From: Lingula anatina
Lineage: Eukaryota; Brachiopoda; Lingulata; Lingulida; Lingulidae
Direction: 5' to 3'
NCBI RefSeq assembly: GCF_001039355.2
Contig: NW_019775840.1
Coordinates: 82,219-146,218, forward strand
Length of the DNA stretch: 64,000 bases
Below the pieces are notes generated by a model. It was not told the origin of the DNA. It worked only from the letters and a program-made list of their open reading frames with translations, and did not search any database. A program made the translations under genes and the position numbers. Positions within the stretch are counted from its first letter, which is position 1. Each line of letters begins with the position of its first letter. Below, piece by piece: positions 51,701-63,003 of this stretch.

Positions 51701-52723
51701 TTCTATTATCTTTCAAAACAGAGACGAAAAAGAAATGAATTGGCCCGTAGAGCAGCAATGAATCGGCTATCTACGGAGATAATGTCACCAGAGATATTTA
51801 CGGAAATATTCACGGAGATATATAGGCCTACCCAGCTGATCAGCTGACCCAAGACCAATGAGCATGCGCACTTAATATTTCTCAGGTGGCTTCCGCAGGG
51901 CGAACGGAGCCGAGACTTAATGACTGTTCCCCGCAGGGACGACGTGTGGGGAGGCGTGTGAGAGGCGGAGAGACAATTAAATGTTTAGGCGGTTTTTCTT
52001 TCATGTACGTCCGCCATATTTAGTTCCAGGATTTGTAAAAACCTGGCTCGATCAACTCGTTGTGAATGCGATCTTATCCCAGGGAAATCTCGTGGAGAGT
52101 ACCTTTAATAGGAAAAAGAAGCAGAAATAACTTAACTAATAAAACGAAATGTATCAAAATAAACAAATTACAATAAATGCAGCGAAATGTGAAGTGGGAA
52201 TGGAATGATAAAGGAGGAATAATAAGAAACCAAAAGTTGAATACCAAATGAAACCTAAAAAAGAAAAACAGAAATAAACTCACGCCTACCTGAAAATATA
52301 GAAGAAGTGTGTCATTTCAAGACAACAAACTGGACAAGAAAGAACACGTCTTTCCTATGGCGCGACTTGCGAACGACTGATCTCTTTCCCTCGTGCGAAA
52401 GAGACTTTGGACAAAGAAAAATACACACAAAAGAATACGAAAATACACGAATGAAGACGAACGAATACGAACACAAGGAGAACACAATGAGAGCACAAGG
52501 AGAGCGAAACTAAAGTATTTCTCCGGTCAAAATTACACCAAAAAAGGACACATAGTTTTCGCACGTGATACCATTTCAACAAAGTTTCCTAAACCAATGG
52601 TTGGTCAGTGTCATACATATCTACGGTCAAGCACCTTAATACTCTGCCATGCCAAAGCTTTGGAGTAATATATGGTAATTAGTAATCGATAAAAATTTGG
52701 ACATTTACATGATTGACAGAACC

Positions 52724-52793
<70 letters not shown>

Positions 52794-52968
52794 GGTTCTA
52801 TGAACAAAAAAACAAGGACTTTCGGTATCCCCATTTTATAAATTCACTAGGGAAACAACTCAAACAGAAAGGGAAATGAAAGAAAATCTATTCATTAATA
52901 AGTATAAACCTACATTGAATAGATAAAAGCATTGGTAAAAGTAACAATTAAACACCCATTGTTACAGG

Positions 52969-53038
<70 letters not shown>

Positions 53039-53992
53039 CATAAAACATTTTTAATTTTTTGTCTATATTTTCTATTTTCTATTTGTCTTCCGTCGTTTAT
53101 TTTCTAACTAAACCTATTGTTTACAGAATTAAAACTTTTTAAATTATGGCTGAGTTGCTCACGTTTTTCCTCTTGGGTGTGCACAAGTGACCATACAACA
53201 GTAGCAACCAGTGCAGCGCATATGATTCCCACTAACACCAATGCTATTTGTAACCGTCTATTGACTTTTGTCTTCGGTGGCTGTGTAATCCTTGGATTGG
53301 GGTCAGTGACATTGTTGGTAGGACCACAAATCCTTATACTCTCGTAAACACTTGGCGTCTCCTCTGGAGCACAATTCACATCTGATGACGTTTGATTTCT
53401 ATTAACTTTTGTCTTTGGTGGCTGTGTAATCTTTGGATTGGGGTCAGTGACATTGTCGGTAGGACAACAAATCTTCATACTTTGGTAAACACTTGGCGTC
53501 TCCTCTGGAGCAAAATTTACATCCGATGACATTTCATATGTTGCGTTTACATACCCAGCGCTTTGGTTTCTATTAACATTAGTCTTTGATGGCTGTGTAA
53601 TTCTTGGCTTGGGGTCAGTGACATTGTCGGTAGGACTTAAAATCATCATACTCTCGTAGAAACTTGCTGTCTCCTCTGGAGCAAAATTCGCATCTGATGA
53701 CGTTTCATATGTTGCGATTACATACGCGGCGTTTTGGTTTCGAGGAGTAGTTAATAACTTGATACCTAAAAGCAGTAGTGAGAAACCAAAACATTTATTT
53801 TAAAATATTATGTTGAACACTGGGCAAGCATTTCTGCGCGTACTCTCCCATTACATATTTATTTCTTTGGCTTAAATTTAAGACAGATTTATAAAATGAA
53901 CTCTTATTTGTACAAAATGATTAAATTAAACATTAATCTCTGGATTCATACCTCTTGTGTCTGCCATGTTTACTTTCTTCGAAATTCAAGAT
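48384..53992 (-). CDS. Gene E: type II membrane receptor with triplicated Tyr-motif tail
   Basis: Exons: start exon 53952-53992 (coding 53952-53967, MADTR); tail/membrane 53163-53765; EGF c 51323-51433, d 51037-51150, a 50522-50635, b 50063-50176, c 49638-49748; SRCR 48384-48718. Coding total 1518 bases, 505 residues. The tail exon is 603 bases against 291 in gene D, because a 57-residue segment is present three times. Like gene D, it appears to use the GTGAGC donor; the older donor is mutated and a stop follows. EGF a after the membrane exon is a relic (52551-52612), the last EGF d is half-deleted (49292-49375); skipping both keeps phase. No non-coding first exon was found upstream. Confidence 0.83.
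48948..49115 (-). pseudogene. LINE (CR1/L2-like) reverse transcriptase fragment
   Basis: The minus strand reads [15 protein letters not shown], then [20 protein letters not shown] and [14 protein letters not shown] is the RT catalytic motif and the following helix is typical of CR1/L2/Jockey-type elements. It is inserted in the gene E intron before the SRCR exon and may have caused the neighbouring EGF d truncation. Confidence 0.85.
49292..49375 (-). pseudogene. Half-deleted EGF type d exon of gene E
   Basis: It encodes [15 protein letters not shown]...[11 protein letters not shown] and ends at a weak donor, GTTAAA, but the first third with CRSRPCQN and the acceptor are missing. Confidence 0.75.
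51622..51872 (+). mobile_element. Harbinger-like MITE with transposase N-terminal ORF
   Basis: AGTGCGCATGCTCAT and ATGAGCATGCGCACT are inverted ends. The interior plus-strand ORF (51662-51847) starts [20 protein letters not shown] and continues with [10 protein letters not shown], resembling the basic N-terminus of PIF/Harbinger transposases. The assignment is tentative. Confidence 0.5.
51885..52045. mobile_element. Relative of the 11462-11652 foldback element
   Basis: It shares the GTTCCCC...GCAGGGACGA core, GTGGGGAGGCGTGTGAGA, and in reverse complement the CATGTACGTCCGCCATATTT piece. It is inserted in the gene E intron. Confidence 0.6.
52551..52612 (-). pseudogene. EGF type a exon relic of gene E
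   Basis: The minus strand aligns with the first half of EGF a in gene A (ACTGACC.ACCATTG, AAATGGT, CACGTGCGA) but frame and cysteines are lost. Confidence 0.6.
52718..52799. repeat. (TA)n tract in a perfect palindrome
   Basis: AGAACCCTT, about 32 TA units, AAGGGTTCT: the whole 82 bases are self-complementary. Confidence 0.9.
52973..53032. repeat. (TA)n microsatellite
   Basis: About 30 TA units just downstream of the gene E tail exon. Confidence 0.95.
53163..53765 (-). CDS. Gene E exon: tail with three Tyr-motif repeats, and membrane segment
   Basis: Unit 1 ([16 protein letters not shown]... SFYESMMI... TNVNR), unit 2 ([16 protein letters not shown]... SVYQSMKI... KTKVNR) and unit 3 ([13 protein letters not shown]... 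SVYESIRI... KTKVNR) are 57, 57 and about 47 residues; unit 3 lacks the YVNATYE part. The membrane core [18 protein letters not shown] follows. The frame is open throughout, so the expansion is kept in frame. The proposed donor is GTGAGC. Confidence 0.87.
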
Positions 53993-55253
53993 CTGTGGAA
54001 TAGTAAAATGTTATATTGCCACATGTGGAAATTTTTTAAGCATATTGCAAACGAAGAAAATGTAAATTTGCATTTTGCAATTACGACGCTTTTTACCTTT
54101 TTGTAAATAACTGAACGGTTTGAAAAACATCTTTAGCATAGGTCCACATTTATTCTCTTTCAGCTAATTCTGAAAATTAGGATGGGCCCCAAAATTTATT
54201 AAATTGGGGTCCTGAGAGGAATTTCATTTTATTTTTATTCCAATTAAACGTCGTTGCTAAACGCATGGCGTTTAAAGCAAAATGCAGCGGATTTCGGCTG
54301 GACAAGGGCGTTAAACGAGATAAATAGCGTTTTACTGGATTGAACGGCGCTGAGTTAACCGTTTAGCACAAGTGTAACGAAACTGATGGCCCGTGTTACA
54401 GAAACCCATTTAGTTATTATGGTTAGGGTTAGTCTCCATTTAGTTATTATGGTTAGGGTTAGCCTGACCTAAGTGGGTCAAAATCCTGTACAAGTGAATG
54501 GAAAGCGGACTCTTTACCATGAGACTCTGACATGTTACATCGGCGCTTAATTTGATGTGAACTTGCTCTCTATTGTGCTTGTTGGAACTACATGTAGATG
54601 ACGTCAAAATAAATAACCCACCTGTTATTGCATAAGACTGTCCTAATAACAGGACTCCTAAGGAGACTAGTGCAAATCACCTCAATTCTTTTTTTAATAT
54701 TAATAAAAATATCAAAATATTTATTGAAACTGGAACTGTTACAACTGAGAGATCGCTTACGCCCGCATCCTGCCCACCTCAGTCTGAAACACGTTATCGG
54801 GAACCAACACAGATCTCTTTGGTTCCTCAACACGTTTCAGTGGCGTACATGTACAAACGTTGGCTGTTAAATGTGCCGTGGTTGCAGGTTACATAAATAA
54901 TGTTTTTCTATGGTTGCAAACGGCGTTGAGTCTGTAGTAGTGACAATGCCCACAATTTATTCTCTGAGCGATCGCAAGTCCGGTGTTACAGGAGTTTAAT
55001 ATTAAAAACAGCAGGGAATATTACGATAAGCGACCCCCCGGGCTTTCTGTAACTGATATGATGGTAAATATGGTATCTATGGTGGTAAATATGATATCTA
55101 TAACCTCTATACATTATCGATAAGACCTTACCGAAATGTAGACTTTCTTATCGATTTTGTCACTTCCACTAGACCAAAGAATATGGCAAAAAAATTGTTG
55201 TTCGTATTAAACATCTTTTCACTCCTTATTTTTATTAATTAATTTATTTTATT

Positions 55254-55310
<57 letters not shown>

Positions 55311-57194
55311 TTTATTTATTATTATTATTACTTTTTTTNCATCGCATCCCCCCCTCCCGCCAAATGGTTTGCAACCGGATGGCTTACTGGGATTTCTCAT
55401 GCAAAGGGCCAAAAAAGCCCACAAGTAAGTTTTTTTATCTTAATTCTTCACTAAAGCCTAGGTCCCAACCGAACGTACGCTGCTACGTGTGGTCTACGGC
55501 CAAAAAAATGGGAAAACGTGGGAGTTTGTGCGTGAGGAGCACGTCCATCGTACAACTTTTGGAGGACGCAAACAGCACGTAGAAACTTTTCGACATGATC
55601 AACAGCGATCTAGCTACGTCCTAGCCGGACGCAAGGAACCTAAAAACCGTGCGTCCAAAACGTAGTTGGGACCCAGGCTTTACAGGGACTATAGGTCGGG
55701 CACGCAGGCAGGAACGGTCTCCTCACAGTCTACCTGGGTCTCTCTCTACATCTCTCATCATACTGATTCCTGCGTGCCGTAAATCTTTCAGATGTGACTA
55801 TTAATTCCGTTAGTTCATCAAAATTACCATGTGTATTTGATTATATATATATATATATATATAACGGGCTATAACTTATTTCTACTTTACGCTTTACCTG
55901 AATATGTATATTTTTGCCCTCCTCGAAAATAAAAGTTATTACACCTGAGTACTAGAATATGTGTTAACTTTAGTTCCCTAAACTTGAATATATTCTCTGA
56001 ACGTATAAATTAGCCAAGGAATAACCCATTGCATTTTGAAAAAAAAATTAAAAAAGAAATTAAGGATATGGCATGTCACACCCAAGCACATGTAACAAAA
56101 ACAAACAACACAATGAAGGCAAGCCCTGACCTTGGCCTACGTTATTGTGTACATGTACATTTGTGGCAAATTAGATACATGTAGTTGACTAGGATAATGC
56201 CACCATACGCAAATTATAAAAATGACTCTTCAAATGAATTAATTTTTCTTAATATGTAAAATTATATACTGATACATGAATAAGAAAATGAAAGAAAAAG
56301 CTCAAATAAAGTGATATTATGATCGATTTCAACGCATATGTACACGGTATCTTTTCGTCTTTCGGTAATCGCCATTGGTAGGAAGATGGCGCCTGTTTGA
56401 CCGGGGGTTCCTGGTCTGGTTCTTATCGCGAGATGTGAGTGGCTCTTTTTGCGTGTGAAAACATTATACGTTTTGATATGATATTTGAGTCAGTTTTTGT
56501 TATGTGAATTCCATCATAATTTAAGTGGTGCTGTTTGGTGATTACTTTGTGTATTTGGATAAAGTTTGATCAGTTTTTCGTCCTTTAAAAAGTTTTCAAT
56601 ATATTTTGCTCTTAAGTGGTTGTTAAATAATTTTCTCTTGCTTGCTTACCCCATAATCGATAATCGTATATGGAATTTTTATACAGGAAATTGACCTACT
56701 CTGGTCCAACGTAGTTATCGGCGGTATTTAACAATTTTATGACTTGGGCGTGGAGACGTGATTTACCTCTTTGATATGAAAAGTTTTTTACAATGATGTC
56801 GTAAATAAAGAGCGCGTGTCGATCAAATATTTCGATTTTTATCATAACGGTGCATTGTTTTATAAGGATAATGGGAAATGTGTTCACAACTCAAAATTAA
56901 GAAAAATACTGCATTTTCTCTTGTATGCAAATTAGATTGCCTTTGGTAATTAACTGGCCGGAGGTGTAGTTAATCTCTAATGAGGCTAATGCAAGCACAA
57001 CCTTAATGACGCTGCAAACGAAGGGTATCACACTATAGTATTTTGGGAGATATTAAAGAGATTAAAAAAAAGAATGACCGGAAATATGAGAAAGTTATCA
57101 GAAGTGGATTATGTTTTTAATAAAGATTTTTAATTAAAGATTAATGTTTAAACGTATGAACAGTGAAACATAAGTGTTTGCACTGACTTACACC
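53993..57194. other. Upstream flank or first intron of gene E
   Basis: 54240-54600 and 55018-55190 match intron-1 blocks of genes B and C. It contains two 28-base units with GGTTAGGGTTAG (54415-54470), an (ATTT)n run (55231-55330) with one unresolved base (55339), the MITE at 55452-55682, and a plus-strand AAGATGGCGCC (56387, YY1-like). No exon is recognised. Confidence 0.4.
55452..55682. mobile_element. MITE, TIR AAAGCCTAGGTCCCAAC, copy 2
   Basis: Reverse orientation to 26493-26733, with the same ends and interior. Confidence 0.85.
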
Positions 57195-57410
57195 CCATTT
57201 CCATAGATTAGATCGACCTACTTTAGATCGACCTAACTTCCTGGGGGTTCACGCTAAAAAGCTGTCAGCCGGGCGGACACGAAAGTTAATTACCTCCTTA
57301 CAGCTTGTAGTAGGCGGGACGGACATTTAAGTCGGATTATCTGAAAGTAATCTAGTGAGACTCCCCGCGGGGATAGATTGATCTAAAATCTATGGGAATA
57401 GAGCCCTAGA
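57195..57410. mobile_element. MITE with TAGATCGA/TCGATCTA ends, copy 2
   Basis: Reverse orientation to 31400-31605: CCATAGATTAGATCGACCTA ... AGATTGATCTAAAATCTATG. Confidence 0.8.
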
Positions 57411-57564
57411 CCCCAGCCAACTATATGGCATCACTCTTACCAGAATTAGTATTACTCGTTTAATATATAAGTAATAGTAAAAAAAAAATGAAACTTCTTC
57501 TCATGGTATTCTAAAAAAAAATATTTCTGTTGTAAACGTATTAAAGTAAATCTTATGATTTATC

Positions 57565-57566
<2 letters not shown>

Positions 57567-57609
<43 letters not shown>
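57567..57609. repeat. (TA)n microsatellite
   Basis: About 21 TA units. Confidence 0.95.
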
Positions 57610-57613
<4 letters not shown>

Positions 57614-57648
57614 CAGTGTTGTTCAAACTGTATATATTGTGAAGCATA

Positions 57649-57879
57649 TACTGACAGTCAATGAAAACGCATCAGAAAACTTTCTTGTCCTTTTTTACCG
57701 AGAATCTATCCAAGTATATAAAAGAGTATAAATGCACTTGTTTGGTCATAATAGAGTGGGCTGACCACTACTTCATATTCTACACATTTCACATGAAAAC
57801 TGTTATTTTCTTAATGTGCCAAAGGAACTTAAAACTATTATTTGATAATCAAATGATGCGTTTTCATTGACTGTCAGTA
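57649..57879. mobile_element. 231-base Tc1-type MITE
   Basis: Perfect inverted ends TACTGACAGTCAATGAAAAC, TA on both sides. The CAATGAAAACGCA part is shared with the Tc1-like element at 15306-16137. Confidence 0.88.
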
Positions 57880-57897
57880 TAGATCTTATACAAAGAA

Positions 57898-58240
57898 TCA
57901 CCAGGAATTGACAAATTTCAGGATTCGTGGTTGAATCGTAATCAGTTCGTGAAGTTCTTAACAGATTCGTATATAATCATAGTCAGTTTTGCAATTCTTG
58001 ATCAATTGGGAATTCGTGGCAAAATTTTTGAGCTGTTCAAAATTTTGGTCACGAACTCCAGATTCCAAAACAATCGTAGTGAATTTTTGACAATATTTGT
58101 GCGATTTCAGCAGAATCCCACAAATATTCGTAACACTATCGCACCTGTATCGTAACTGAATCGTAGAGCGTGTCGAATTAGGCCAGAAAATTTGCAAAAT
58201 CTCACCAATCCTGACATTTGTCAATTCCTGGCTATTCGTG
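57898..58240. mobile_element. MITE-like element with CCAGGAATTGACAAAT ends
   Basis: CCAGGAATTGACAAATTTCAG at the left is inverted at the right (CTGACATTTGTCAATTCCTGG). Repeated ATTCGT and GAATCGTA motifs fill the arms. Confidence 0.75.
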
Positions 58241-58487
58241 GGATTCATGGTCTGTGTGAAATAGGGGCATCAAGATCCATGCCTTACTATCACTGTACAC
58301 AGATAATGAGATTTACATGGAATAAGGTTTTCAAAAGACTTTTACTACTCTTTTTTATATTTAAATTTCTAGTTTCTTCACAAGCTTGGGCATTGAGGAG
58401 TTTTTTTTTACTTCAATAACTAGTTTTGTGCAGTGTTACCTATGGGCTTCAAGTCTTGGCAATCATTCTGTGTGGTTTAAAGAAGAA

Positions 58488-58570
58488 ATTTAATCCTATA
58501 GGATCCTATAAGAAATTGGGTCAATTTCCTATAGAATTCTATAGGATCTTATAGGATCCTATAGGACTTT
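58488..58570. repeat. Cluster of TATAGGATCCTATA-type palindromes
   Basis: Short self-complementary CCTATAGGATC units repeat several times with one spacer. Confidence 0.8.
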
Positions 58571-58662
58571 TTCGTAAGGGCTTGCATGTTTCACATTCTA
58601 ATTCTTAATTTGACCTTTTAAGAAATATATTACACTGTATTACATATTCACGTTTTTTTTTT

Positions 58663-58668
58663 TTTATT
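58663..58668 (-). terminator. Candidate polyadenylation signal of ECSIT
   Basis: AATAAA on the minus strand 270 bases after the stop codon. Confidence 0.4.
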
Positions 58669-58940
58669 TCTGCTTCTGAAGTAGATTTTCCATAAAGAAA
58701 TTAAAACAGATGTGCGAATACAAAAGCACTGTTATTCGCACCACCAGCTGGTGGTAAAATACCTGGAGGCCATATCGCCTCTCTAGTTAATCTCTAGTTA
58801 ATCTTGGATTTAGTGGTATAAAAGTCAACATCAAGATCCTGATACCAACTGAGGACTTCAAACTCCCACCCCTCATTTAAACATTCACCCAGATTTCAAA
58901 GGACTATTGCAATTCACTGTCTGGCAGATTGACTGTCATT

Positions 58941-60261
58941 CTACATTTTCTGTATGCCACTCTCTGGAGTTCTCATCTTAAACAAAACAGTCAGCTCCCT
59001 CAGTCTGGGGTTTGTTTTCTGTAAACAGTCGATCCATGAGATAAGGGAAGGTTTACTGCCAGATGAGGTGATTGCAATGGCATAGATGGTTCCATCCTCC
59101 TGGTGGTGTTCACAAGAGGTGTCAGGTGGGCAAACTCCCCCCTCTGTGGTGCCGAAGAAGGAGGTGAAGGAGAAGTCAAACTCTGCAAAAAAAGTTAAAA
59201 AGGCAATAAGAGCTGAATATATAAATTTCCAAAACTATCACTGCAAATTTGATATTTTTGTGACAAAGGGCAATAATAAAAAAGTTAATACTGAACATTT
59301 CAATTATTTATTTAAATCACTTTTAACCAGACAACTTACAAAACATAAATATATACATTTCTCCACTGTAGTAATTGGGCACACACAAACACACACGCAC
59401 ATAAATAAAGAAACGCAAAACGTGTGTAAACCCCAACTCTGAGGTATGCCCGATCATCAGGTGTTTATTTAAAAATGGTGTTTCAACCGTTTATTTACAC
59501 GACATGATGACACTTACAGGGCAGTTACGTCACCTTGTGACGACATGGTAATAATTTCAATTCTTTTATTTAGAGCATCTGGTGTTGTCATATTTAGCAG
59601 TTTTTCATCTAGGCAAAGGTTGCATAGATGTTGATTTCTCCTTTGTGCCGCTGATTTTTTTATGACATCCCACCTAATGTCATACTGAGTGTTACTTTCT
59701 TTTAATTTCCGAATATATTTAGATAGCTCAGTTTCTACAGCATATATTTGTCCCTAAATGACTTAAGTGTGGTTGTTATATCTTAACTAGAATTGGCCAA
59801 CACAAAGCCCATATATTTCACACATTTGTTCTTTGTAGTGAATGTTGCTTGGTACACAATATTGGTGGACAAACATTCCCCTCTCAAAGAGCACTTGTTT
59901 GGATAATTGGAAATCTACAATTGCATTTCTTATCTTGAGTACTAACTGACATATTTTTGAGTATTTTTTTTTTAAGGCCGTGAATAATTTGCTGCATGCT
60001 TTTCATACAACAGTAACTAACTTTTACCGTGGATCTGTTGAATATTCAGTTGAGTCTGCTTCAGATACTCTAAATAAAAGAACTAAAATTATTACGTGTC
60101 GTCACAAGATGACGTAGCTGCCATGGCGTGTGACGTAAGTGTCATCACGCCGTGTAAATAAACAGTTCCAACATCATTTAAAAATGAACACCTCCTGATG
60201 ATCAGGCACACATTATGGGTATGCCCGTGAAACTCAGTTGGGGTTCACACATATCTTGTGT

Positions 60262-60296
<35 letters not shown>

Positions 60297-62243
60297 TTAT
60301 AATTGTGCATATATGCTCCGGACAGTTTATATATAATAACTGCAGCCCTGGTAGAGAGGGTAAGTAGGAATAGTGTTAAAAGCCTGCTGGAACCTTGGCA
60401 AATGACCAGTCACATTGCACAAAAGCACTCACCATCTTCTTCCTTGGTGGTGTCCTCTGGGTGTCCTACCACATTCTCTGATTTCAAGACAAAGAAAGTC
60501 ACAGGTACCCGTCTCAGCCAGACCAGGAACCCTCCCTCCACTACCACTGGCTGGTCAGTAGGGTGGACAGCCAGTAGGGCTTGCTGCTGACCACTCTGAG
60601 CTGTGGCTATGAATAGCTCTTCTGGGGTTGCAGTCTCTGACAAGGCACTACTCTGAAACATGGGAATGGTAATTAAGATGAGGCAGCACAGAGGCAGGAA
60701 AAAATCTGATGATTGTGTAGGTGCCACTGATGATATCAATTACATTTAAGAACTTCATAACAAGACCAGTGTTTTTGCCATCAGCCATTGGGACGTGATC
60801 AACAAGAAAGTATTTTTTTACCAGAACAAAACAGCAGTTTTAATTTGATAATTTTTTAAAAGTTTCTATGTGTGTGTTTGTGTAATAAAATTCACAGAGA
60901 TACTAAGATTTTTATATGACATCCATAGGCAATCTGAAGATTTTGTTTCATGTATATTTAAAATGTTTGTTTATTACTTTAAACACATGAATGTCTATTT
61001 GACTTTGCAGTCATTGTACATATTGCCATGCTTATAATTTCATGTCATATGTAAGTTTTCAATTGGCTGAACTTTTCGCTGGATATATATACATTAGTTA
61101 CATTAGTCCGTTTTTTTTTTTAGAAAGTTTGCTTTTTTTGTTATAATCTCTTAAGAGATTATTATAGACTATAGCCATCTATGGAGGTCACATAGTTGGA
61201 TGACAAGAACAGATTGTAGAATAATTGCTTTAACTGCCATTTTTGGTGGTGAAATAGAATATATTATATTTCCTTGAGTTGTTTACAATGTTTTTATTGT
61301 GAAATATAGATTTTATACAAAGAATTGTTAACCCTTTAACTTCACATTATTATGTTAAACGCATGGATTTGAACTCAATGTCCATATCTCATAAATGTAA
61401 ATATTACCTCAAATACAGTTATCCTGTTATCCAAATCTACACAAATCTTTTCCAAAGCCATCTTTGCAAGCTCCAAGCGATCCGAGGGCAGCTTAACTGG
61501 TACATAATAAGGGTTTTCATACTTCAACTTGGTTGCCCAATATAAAGTACGTCGATACTTGCGCACCACAAAAGATTTTAACCCAAAGATGTCTACAAGG
61601 AGATGACCAAACTCTTCATCAGGTAACACACCTGAAATTAATGTTAAATGACATGCAGGGATTTTCAAACGGGTATATAATGCATTGCCGTTGTAAGCAT
61701 ATTACCACAATTATTCAAATAAGTTGCTGAAAACAAAGAAGGGTTATATATAACACAGAAAGAGGCAGAAATATCTTTTCATATAATATCATTCTTTTGG
61801 AAATATTAAATTATGACATTTGGTATTTCTTTAAGTTATGCTATTTAAAAGTATGTGTTGGCATTAGCATCTTTAACAGGAAGATTTCTGGTAGGCAGCC
61901 CAAACACGCCAGTCATAAAAATTGTTGGGTTTAGCAACTGGCTGTGACACAACTGCAATGACAGAAAATACTGTAACACACTGTGACAGCATCTCTCGCC
62001 TACCGAAATTCAGAACAATGGCTCAACTATCCAAGAAGCACACTTACCATTCTCATCCATCTGATGCATCAACTTCAGGGCCAAATCCTGATGCTTGGGA
62101 AACCACATAAAATCTGCCTGCATTGCATTTGATGCCTTCATCTTGCCCTTTGGGAAAATATCCACGATCTCTTTGTACACATCCAAATCATCACTGACAT
62201 TAAAATCTTTCATATGTTTTAGTGCTGAATTGATGAATTCAAC
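58941..62243 (-). CDS. ECSIT: ECSIT (C-terminal four exons)
   Basis: Exons on the minus strand: 62048-62243, 61408-61631, 60433-60652, 58941-59182 (stop). All junctions are GT/AG with matching phases (1, 0, 1). Together they encode a pentatricopeptide-like part (FINSALKHMKDFNV, DLDVYKEIVDIFPKGKM, PKHQDLALKLMHQMDENG, EEFGHLLVDIFGLKS), KLPSDRLELAKMALEKICVD, then QPVVVEGGFLVWLRR and a C-terminus with YAIAIT and WIDCLQKTNPRLRELTVLFK. Order and motifs follow animal ECSIT (compare ...FPK, EQMENHG, FGRKS, VFVEGPFSLWLR, QETNP). Known ECSIT assembles mitochondrial complex I and bridges TRAF6 in Toll signalling. N-terminal exons with the mitochondrial presequence are not found; they should lie above 62243 or beyond the window. 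Confidence 0.92.
59420..60255. mobile_element. Penelope-like element 3' ends in inverted, head-to-head array
   Basis: Left arm (minus strand) encodes ELSKYIRKLKESNTQYDIRW, CNLCLDEKLL and ALNKRIEIIT, like the C-terminus of Penelope-like RT/GIY-YIG proteins. Right arm (plus, about 60060-60125) ends TLNKRTKIITCRHKMT. The flanking ~150 bases of both arms are inverted copies. CTGATGATCAGG...CCCGTGAAACTCAG at 60197-60235 resembles a hammerhead core. It sits in the last ECSIT intron. Confidence 0.65.
60255..60299. repeat. (TTTA)n microsatellite
   Basis: About ten TTTA units at the right edge of the Penelope-like array. Confidence 0.9.
61090..61345. mobile_element. Partial copy of the 27483-27834 MITE
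   Basis: It shares the ATCTCTTAAGAGATT palindrome, TTTTATTGTGAAATATA, and the end TTAACCCTTTAA. It is in the ECSIT intron between 60652 and 61408. Confidence 0.65.
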
Positions 62244-62971
62244 CTAAAAACAGATAACAGCATTTTATATTGTGTCAAACTGCTGAAGAACATACAGTAT
62301 TTATGTATGTGGTATTACAATGGAATTTACTGTTATCTTTTCATATGATTATACTGTTTTCTTACATTTTTAACTGTAAAATTCTATAGTCAGTTGTGAC
62401 TTTTAATATAATCTGATAATTATTGTCAAAATAATGTCTTTGATTATAGTAGTAATCTAAAACTAGACAGTAAAGCTGTCAAATATATACTGGGGTAGTG
62501 CTGGCAATTTTTTCTCTTAGCCAAATCACTACTTTTTCATCACTTTTTTCTCCAAATGGTTGAAATTTGACTTCAGTCAAATCAACCAGTTTTTGTTTAG
62601 CTAACTTAAGTCAGTTTTAGCATTTGGCTAAATTAGCGAGTGTTACCCCTGATTCAGACACAATACAGGAAACAAGGCAGCAAAGCTGACAAATGTTCAG
62701 ACATTATGCAGAAAAGAGTGCACCAAATAATGCTTTGGCCAATTTTGATGCACAGTTACATAATGCTTTAAAACAGCGTAATCACTCTTATCCTCTTACA
62801 TTAAGTACTACAGGTAACATGGACAAGGCGAAGGGGCGAAGGTCACCAAAATTGTGAAAAAAAAAAAAAAAAATAATAATAATAATAATAATAATTACTG
62901 TAAATGTTAACCGATCATGCGGATTTTTGAAAGCAACCTGCCCTTTTACCAAACAAAGTCACTCAGTAAAT

Positions 62972-63003
<32 letters not shown>

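Noticed and set aside
52697-52879. ORF with a long Ile-Tyr repeat
   Set aside because: It is a translation of the (TA)n microsatellite.
54415-54470. GGTTAGGGTTAG as an interstitial telomere
   Set aside because: Only two short hexamers within a 28-base tandem duplication.
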